In this document: positions 58,330 to 64,000 of the stretch, piece by piece
Position numbering within the stretch: position 1 is the stretch's first letter
How the letters are laid out: every line of letters begins with the position of its first letter
NCBI GenBank assembly: GCA_949987565.1
Contig: OX465115.1
Coordinates: 3,382,004-3,446,003 of the forward strand
Origin: Luidia sarsii
Lineage: Eukaryota; Echinodermata; Asteroidea; Paxillosida; Luidiidae
Direction of reading: 5' to 3'
DNA length: 64,000 nucleotides
Notes under the pieces: model-generated
What the model saw: only the letters and a program-made list of their open reading frames with translations
What the model was told of the DNA's origin: nothing
Database searches by the model: none
Program-made: the position numbers and the translations under genes

Positions 58330-58600
58330 TCCATGCATGTATGACGTAAGGTGATATACAAAAATGTTGCAAACTGCTTACTGACTAAAATTACCAAAAT
58401 GTAAATCCTAAAATTTAGTGGGCCTGACGTTTCGATCCTAGCAGGACCTTTCTCAAAGGCCTTTGAGAAAGGTCCTGCTAGGATCGAAACGTCAGGCCCA
58501 CTAAATTTTAACTTGTATGACGTACTGTAAACGGCAAGAAGTGATACAAAAAATGTTGCCCAAAAAATGCTGAACAAAAATCCTTCGGATTGTGAACTGC
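58330..58600. mobile_element. Foldback element, copy 3, with flanks
   Basis: Contains a perfect 100-bp palindrome at 58410-58509: the two 50-base halves are exact reverse complements with no spacer, centred on ctcaaagg/cctttgag. Left flank: gtatgacgtaaggtgatata, then aatgttgcaaactgcttact. Right flank: a diverged direct repeat of the same phrases (gtatgacgtactgt, gatacaaaaaatgttgcc). The full element is therefore longer than the palindrome. Confidence 0.88.
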
Positions 58601-59133
58601 AAATGATATATCGGCCCCAATACACCAACGGTTATTAAACAATATCAATTGTGTGAATTTCTTGGTGAGGTTTGATGGGATTTTTTATGTTTTACGTTGT
58701 CAGGACTTGTCCTATGTTTGGCATGATTTTTCCTGCAGCTCTGAAGAACTCTAAGTCAGATATGGATCGCGTACGAGCGGAGTAATTTGTCAGGCTGATG
58801 TTTGCACCACCGCTGGGCCATGCCAATGTTTGACCACCGCTGTTTACAGTGTCGCGACCAAACACGACAGCTCGGGGGAGAAAAATGCTCAGCAATTTGG
58901 TTTTTCATTTGCTTTTGCTCAAAGTCCATGAAATAAACAAAGAGAATGGCCCGTTTTATCGTATAATAGCGTGTGGTGTGCTTTGTCAGAGAGGCAGGTT
59001 GACGTGGCAAGGCCACGGCATGATGAGGTAGGGTGGCTACTTCCTTTCACCTCCGCCTTTCAACCTTTCCCCCAAGCTCTTGAAGAGAGCCAGCTACCCC
59101 TTCGCTGCACGGTGGACAGGGGTATAGTTTACC
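58601..59133. other. No gene recognised
   Basis: Spacer between a foldback element and a tRNA-like sequence. Confidence 0.55.
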
Positions 59134-59205
59134 CAGCTTGTGGTCCGAGTGGTATTCGAACCGGCAGCCTTCTCTTCTCTACCCGTTCGACCACGGCGCA
59201 ATTAC
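59134..59205 (-). repeat. tRNA-like SINE head
   Basis: The minus strand reads gcgccgtggtcgaacgggta, then ccggttcgaataccactcgg: a B box with one mismatch and an A-box-like start. The spacing fits a tRNA-derived promoter, but the rest of the cloverleaf is poor. Confidence 0.5.
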
Positions 59206-59359
59206 TAACTTCTAAAATATAGTTTGATGTTTACAATGCCATCATTCACTTTCAATTGTGTCCATGGCATCGCAACTCAGCACGGTGGATCATTGCTCAT
59301 ACAGTATAGTACAGTTCGATCCTTGCGATCTTTTGAAACAGGATCTTTTGAAATCAGAG

Positions 59360-59475
59360 TGATACACAAAAATCTTGCAAACTGCTTACTGACTACGTTT
59401 ACCGAAAATGCAAAATCTTAAAATCTAGTGGACCTGACGTTTCGATCCTAGCAGGACCTTTCTCAAAGGCAGAGG
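59360..59475 (+). mobile_element. Half copy of the foldback family
   Basis: Carries the left flank (ttgcaaactgcttactgact) and only the left arm (ctagtggacctgacgtttcg, then gcaggacctttctcaaaggc at 59420-59470). The right arm is absent. Confidence 0.75.
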
Positions 59476-59806
59476 ATTATCATTATAAAGGCAAAGGAAT
59501 ATGATTACGTGTAGTTTTAGTGAGCAACAATGTGGGTCCATCTCACATAAGGGACCCACATTGTGGAACAAAAAACCCAATACAATACGCAATTTATTCG
59601 CTCCCTGAATAAAAATATTAAACCCCATCTAAAATCATACCTATCCAATCTTGTTTGTCATTTTAAATGACGTTTGGGATTTGCTTTCGCTAACTTTACT
59701 CGGTACCTTTCACGAACTGATTCATTCTGTCGATTAATCAGCCCAGAGACGCGTGAAGATTCTGCGCTTTGTGCTCTATCGGGTGAACAAGTCAACCGAC
59801 GACATA
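59476..59806. other. No gene recognised
   Basis: Contains a short inverted repeat, caatgtgggtcca and gggacccacattg, near 59528-59575. Confidence 0.5.
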
Positions 59807-60263
59807 TGTGACCCGGCACAGCATAATGAGGAATAACCCCCACTTTTGAGATTTTGAGATTTTCTTATGATGTGAAAGAGTATACCATTAGCTTTCAAAT
59901 GATATCAACATTATTTTCGTGTGAACTTTGTTGTAAATAGTACAAGGGGACTTCGCTCGTTCATTTGGTACCAAACACAATATAGCAGCGCCATTCTAAC
60001 TCCTCGAAAGCGGCCATTCAAAAAGGCAGGAACTTTACATTTTCATGAAAACAGTACACAAACACTCCCCGAAATCCTCGTTTTTCAACATTTAGAGACG
60101 GATATCGGAAAAATCCTTTGAACATAGTATCCTCATAAACATTAACTTTCCGAAAAAAAAAAAAAAAAAAAAAAGAGAATTGAGAAGATACTTTGACTTC
60201 AGCCGTTGTTTACTCAAAAAGTGTTTCGGTGGGATATTCCTCATGTCGATGTGCCGGGTCATA
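59807..60263 (+). mobile_element. TIR element (MITE), 457 bp
   Basis: Full-length copy in the same orientation as 38737. Left TIR tgtgacccggcaca, right TIR with one change (gtgccgggtcata), TA on both sides. Non-coding; a run of about 22 A lies near the 3' third. Confidence 0.85.
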
Positions 60264-61159
60264 TAATTTTTGATTACCATTTAAAGAGGAAGGGATGGTT
60301 CTCCTCGTAAGTGGGGGGGCGGGTTTTTCGAAACAGCCGGCGCTCGTTAATCAAACGCGGGCCATCCGGGTTAGGGCAGAGCGATACCAGTGTGAGCCGT
60401 GGACGCCAATAGGGCCGGCCATTTTAACATTTCATAAACTCGATGTCTGTCCTTGCGATAGTTCGCAGCCACCGGGACGGTCGTGATTTATTCATTTTTC
60501 TTGTGGTCATTATGAGGGCAATAGTCGCAGCAAATTACGGGGCAGGCCAGCAGAATGATAGGGAATTGGACTAAATGCGACGTAAAAAAGGGGGAGTCAA
60601 CAGACGACGAGCTCCGTTGGTTCACGACAGCTCCGCGCACCGGCCGGCCGGCTCGTAAATGATAAATATAGAGCGCGTATAAAGAGAGACAGAAACGAAG
60701 GCTGTTGAACAACAATTTAGAACCCCCTCCGCTTTGAATAAAGAAAACCTTCTTTCCCTCCCTTTTTTTCTTTCATTATAATTCTGAAGCGTAAAACAGG
60801 ATTATTACGTCGCTGTGCATTGATCAATACGGTGATCAACGTCCTTTTATTCGTCTTTTTTTCCTTCATAAAGAGGAGGGTGGTCGAAGGAATTTGGATG
60901 TAATACAACCGGCTGGTTCATTAGGTCGCAGCTGATTTGGAATTCGGACGGCAGCGGGGAGGAGTGGGGGGTGGGGGGGGGCAGCCGCCGAGGCGTGACG
61001 GCGGTGCCGCCCGAGCGTGCCAGCGTTGCCGCTCCGCCGGTCAGCGGAGAAACAATTCCGCCAGGTCGGCTGGCCTCGCTCTCATAACCGTCACCCCGCT
61101 GGGTTTTCTATATCACATACATACACGTGTAGACCTTCTCTCCTTCTCTTGCCTCCTCT
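60264..61159. other. No gene recognised
   Basis: Includes a GC-rich, G-run-containing block at 60950-61090. Frames have no recognised domain. Confidence 0.5.
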
Positions 61160-61222
61160 CCGCGATAGTAGTAGTAATAATAATGATAATAATAATCACC
61201 ATCATCATCATCATCATCACGA
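61160..61222. repeat. AAT/ATC trinucleotide microsatellite
   Basis: gtagtagtaataataatgat followed by catcatcatcatcatcac. Confidence 0.85.
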
Positions 61223-62019
61223 CCGCGTGTTGCCGGCACGCGTCGGGAAGGCACGCACGCATGCGTGCGGGCGACGGCTGGCCTTAGCGGCAACACGAAC
61301 TCGTCCAATGTAATAAACGGAGACGCGATGGAGAGTTTTCATTGCTGCAGCGTGTCCATGCATGCACTGACCACCGGCATCAGGCGAGTACGTATGCACG
61401 TCCCGCCGAGTGCAAACGCAAGCGGCGACAGCATCAACACCTTAGATCAACGCCCTAAAAAAAAAAAACAATAATGGCTGAGACAAAATTGAAACACAGT
61501 TAAAGTCTGTAGTGCATGGTTTGATGAAATGAGTATTGGAAATGGATATTGTTTTTTCTTGTGTGCTTTTTTTTTTCTCTTTTTAGCGGACTGGTGTTCT
61601 TCGGTTGATTAATTCTGGTCGGATCCAAGAGCTTACGCACTTCAGTTCACGCAATGCCCCCTCCCTCGCTTAAATTACAGACGTGCCAATATTCCGGTTT
61701 AATTTCAGCTCAACCCTCCTTCCCTCACCCCCTCCCCCCTCCTCCCTCACCCTGTCCCTCGCTGGTCCCCAAGGTGGGACGCGTCGCGCCCTGCCTGCCT
61801 CGTGCGTTATTATGAAGGCCGGTTTTAGCAAGAACATAAATTGATTTAAATTGTTCGTTTTTAAGTGCGCGCGCGCTTTGGGCGGAGGCTAAGTGGCCGA
61901 CGCTGACGGTCCATCCCCGGCATGAGTCTTACTCAAACAATTAATCAACACGCCGTGTCAACGCACTCTTGGAAACACCAAACCCGAACCTTGTTTGCGA
62001 TATTGAATTAATGAAATAA
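61223..62019. other. No gene recognised
   Basis: CpG-containing sequence at 61220-61440, then an AT-rich spacer. Confidence 0.55.
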
Positions 62020-62201
62020 TCTGTGTCTCTGTCTCTCTGTCCCACCGTCACTGTCACGCTATATCCATCTCTCTCTCTCTCTCTATCTGTATATGTCTGT
62101 CTGTATAAATCCATGTCTCTCTCTCCCATCCTCTCTCTCCCTTTCTATCTCAGCCTGTCTTTCGCTATTTCTCTCCCTATTCATCTCTCGCGCTCTCTCG
62201 C

Positions 62202-62284
<83 letters not shown>

Positions 62285-62403
62285 TCTCTTATCACTCTGT
62301 ACATTTCTCCCTCTCTCTCCACCCCTCTATGTCTCTTTATATCTCTATCTCTCTCCCTCTCACTCTCTCTCTCTCTCTCTATATATATATATCCCTCTCT
62401 TTC

Positions 62404-62437
<34 letters not shown>

Positions 62438-62455
62438 CCTCTCCCTTTCACTCTT
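62020..62455. repeat. (TC)n and (TA)n tract
   Basis: A tc run from about 62200 to 62249 passes into about 16 ta units to 62281, then further tc and ta runs to 62450. Confidence 0.93.
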
Positions 62456-63464
62456 GAGGAAACGAAAACCGACAAGACGCGCAGTTTCGCGTCTAATGCA
62501 CTGGACACCCCATTAAACTATTAGCCACAATTTTCAGGGTGTAAGCGAGCCACAGGAAAAAAATGCCTATCCGTTCCACGTCCGTTTCTAATGCTCCAAT
62601 TAACCCCTATGCCGTTGCTTGAACCAAACTCCCCGGTGACCCTTCTCTCCCCCAGTACTCCCCTGTCAAAATAATGTTCTCCAAGCAGCTGATCGGCAGC
62701 TGTGCGTGACACAAGACGAACTACGCGCGCATTCCGCGCTCACACGGAAGAAAATATGGCAACAAATAAATCAAAGCGAATATAATATAAGGTAGGTACA
62801 TTAAGAGAGGTGCCAAGATGCACTGTATTATAATTGGGTTGTTTTTCACTCGCTCGATCGGGTGATTAGTTAATGCTGGCCAGTTTGTTCGACATCGCCA
62901 GCGCGATCGGGGATGTCGATTCCGTGGCCTACAAAAAAAACACCGTTTTCGGTCGAAAGAGGGCCTGGGAGGAGGGTTCTCTCGTCTTTCAGAGGGTTTG
63001 GAGAGGGCTGTGGATGGGGGTAGAGGGGGAGAGAGACTGGGGGAGTAGAGGATGGGAGCGAGGAAGGGAGGACACCGAGGAGGTACTAGGGGAAAGGGGC
63101 TCGGAGAGCCACAGTTACAATTGCGCCGGTAGGATCGATTCTAACGACGTTGTCGAGGCCTAGATGCCTCGTACCACCACCGCGTCTGCACGGGACTGGA
63201 GGCTGTCTCGAGTAGCAACTTAATCAGTCCGGCGCAGTCTATAATAGACCAGCATTCTGTCCGTCCCTTATCCCTCTCTATATAGTATATACGTCCGTCC
63301 GCTTGGAAATTAACACGCGGCTGTCATTAGACGGCCGCTGATTTGAAAACAGAGAACGCCCGTACTCCCGGAGCAGCCGGGAAAGGACATTATCCTTCTC
63401 TGTTTGTCGTCCCTTTCACATAATTGGCATCCGATGGTGCCTTATCGCCGTGCTAAGTGACGCA
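62456..63464. other. No gene recognised
   Basis: Short frames only, with a purine-rich block at 62960-63110. Confidence 0.55.
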
Positions 63465-63630
63465 CTAAATGCTGCCAACTGCTTGCTGACCTAAATAACC
63501 CAGATTGGCAAAACTCGGACACAGACACACAGAGAGAGAGAGAGCAGAGTGCAGAGCGTTCGGTCAATGCGGAGCGTTTAACCAGAAAAGGTTTCCTGCC
63601 CGGATCGAAACGTCAGGCCTTCTATAATTA
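63465..63630 (+). mobile_element. Decayed foldback family copy
   Basis: Flank remnant gccaactgcttgctgaccta at 63474, then unrelated GA-rich sequence, then the right-arm remnant cctgcccggatcgaaacgtc followed by aggcctt. Consistent with an old copy whose centre was replaced. Confidence 0.55.
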
Positions 63631-64000
63631 TTGGGCTTCTCGTGGCGTTATTAGATCACCACCGCGCTGATACTGTATACGGACTGTCTGCTCGGCTGGT
63701 CTGGTCTGGACCCGGACGGGAGCGATGTGTTTGCGATCCGTGTCACGAAGTCTTACGGTCTACCCCCGGCGGCAGTACATCGCTCGTGCGACCAGATCGA
63801 GGCTATCTAATCCAAGGCCCTACGATCGATAGTTATAGTTGCCGTGAATTCGGCGGTATTCCCCCCGGTCTATTCAATCGCACCAAAACTTGCTTAAAGG
63901 CCCAATACAACTTTGGGAAGATCAGAAAGCACAGATTTCCTTCTAATTTACACAGTTTGTAGATGGTCATGATAGAATCCGCATGTTGAAATCTTACGGT
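63631..64000. other. No gene recognised
   Basis: A 106-codon frame (63642-63962) has no recognised domain. Confidence 0.5.

Overview
This is eukaryotic, metazoan DNA. The evidence is two intronless rhodopsin-type GPCR genes, an intact non-LTR retrotransposon with eight to ten fragments of others, tRNA-derived SINE-like repeats, MITE-like elements with terminal inverted repeats, and very heavy microsatellite and satellite content. There are no operons or ribosome binding sites. The mix (histamine H3/muscarinic-like intronless GPCRs, histone-type stem-loop sequence inside repeats, abundant GA/CT tracts) suggests a marine invertebrate, perhaps a deuterostome such as an echinoderm, hemichordate or lancelet. 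That placement is inference and cannot be settled from this sequence alone.

Layout. 0-11.8 kb: long purine/pyrimidine tracts, degenerate LINE 3' ends, a tRNA-like SINE and a foldback element. 11.8-16.05 kb: an apparently complete 4.08-kb LINE (single 1105-codon ORF with endonuclease and reverse transcriptase) inserted into a ~194-bp repeat; an uninterrupted inverted copy of that repeat at 7.70-7.89 kb fixes both LINE boundaries to the base. 16-35 kb: more simple-sequence blocks, foldbacks, LINE remnants, a 58-bp two-type satellite (24.4-25.4 kb), a TA-flanked MITE (31.7 kb), palindromic GTACGTAC units in GA tracts (32.2-32.6 kb) and a 28-bp satellite (33.3-34.0 kb). 35.9-38.5 kb: about 26 copies of a 100-bp satellite. 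38.7-50 kb: three-copy MITE family members, a truncated LINE, a foldback carrying a histone-type 3' stem-loop, a seven-copy 75-bp array of tRNA-like SINE heads, a 22-bp telomere-like array and a 151-bp tandem repeat.

50.8-56.2 kb is the gene-bearing part: two paralogous, same-strand, single-exon GPCR genes about 3 kb apart, both with aminergic features (Asp3.32, Trp3.28, Trp7.43) but with DRF and DRL in place of DRY. 56.2-64 kb returns to mobile-element debris, including a perfect 100-bp zero-spacer palindrome at 58.41-58.51 kb.

Only the two GPCRs look like host protein-coding genes; the LINE ORF is the only other convincing coding sequence. Nearly all other open frames are translations of simple repeats or antisense shadows. 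The most unusual signals are the histone-type stem-loop in a dispersed foldback family, the tandem tRNA-like array, the perfect palindrome and the receptor pair.
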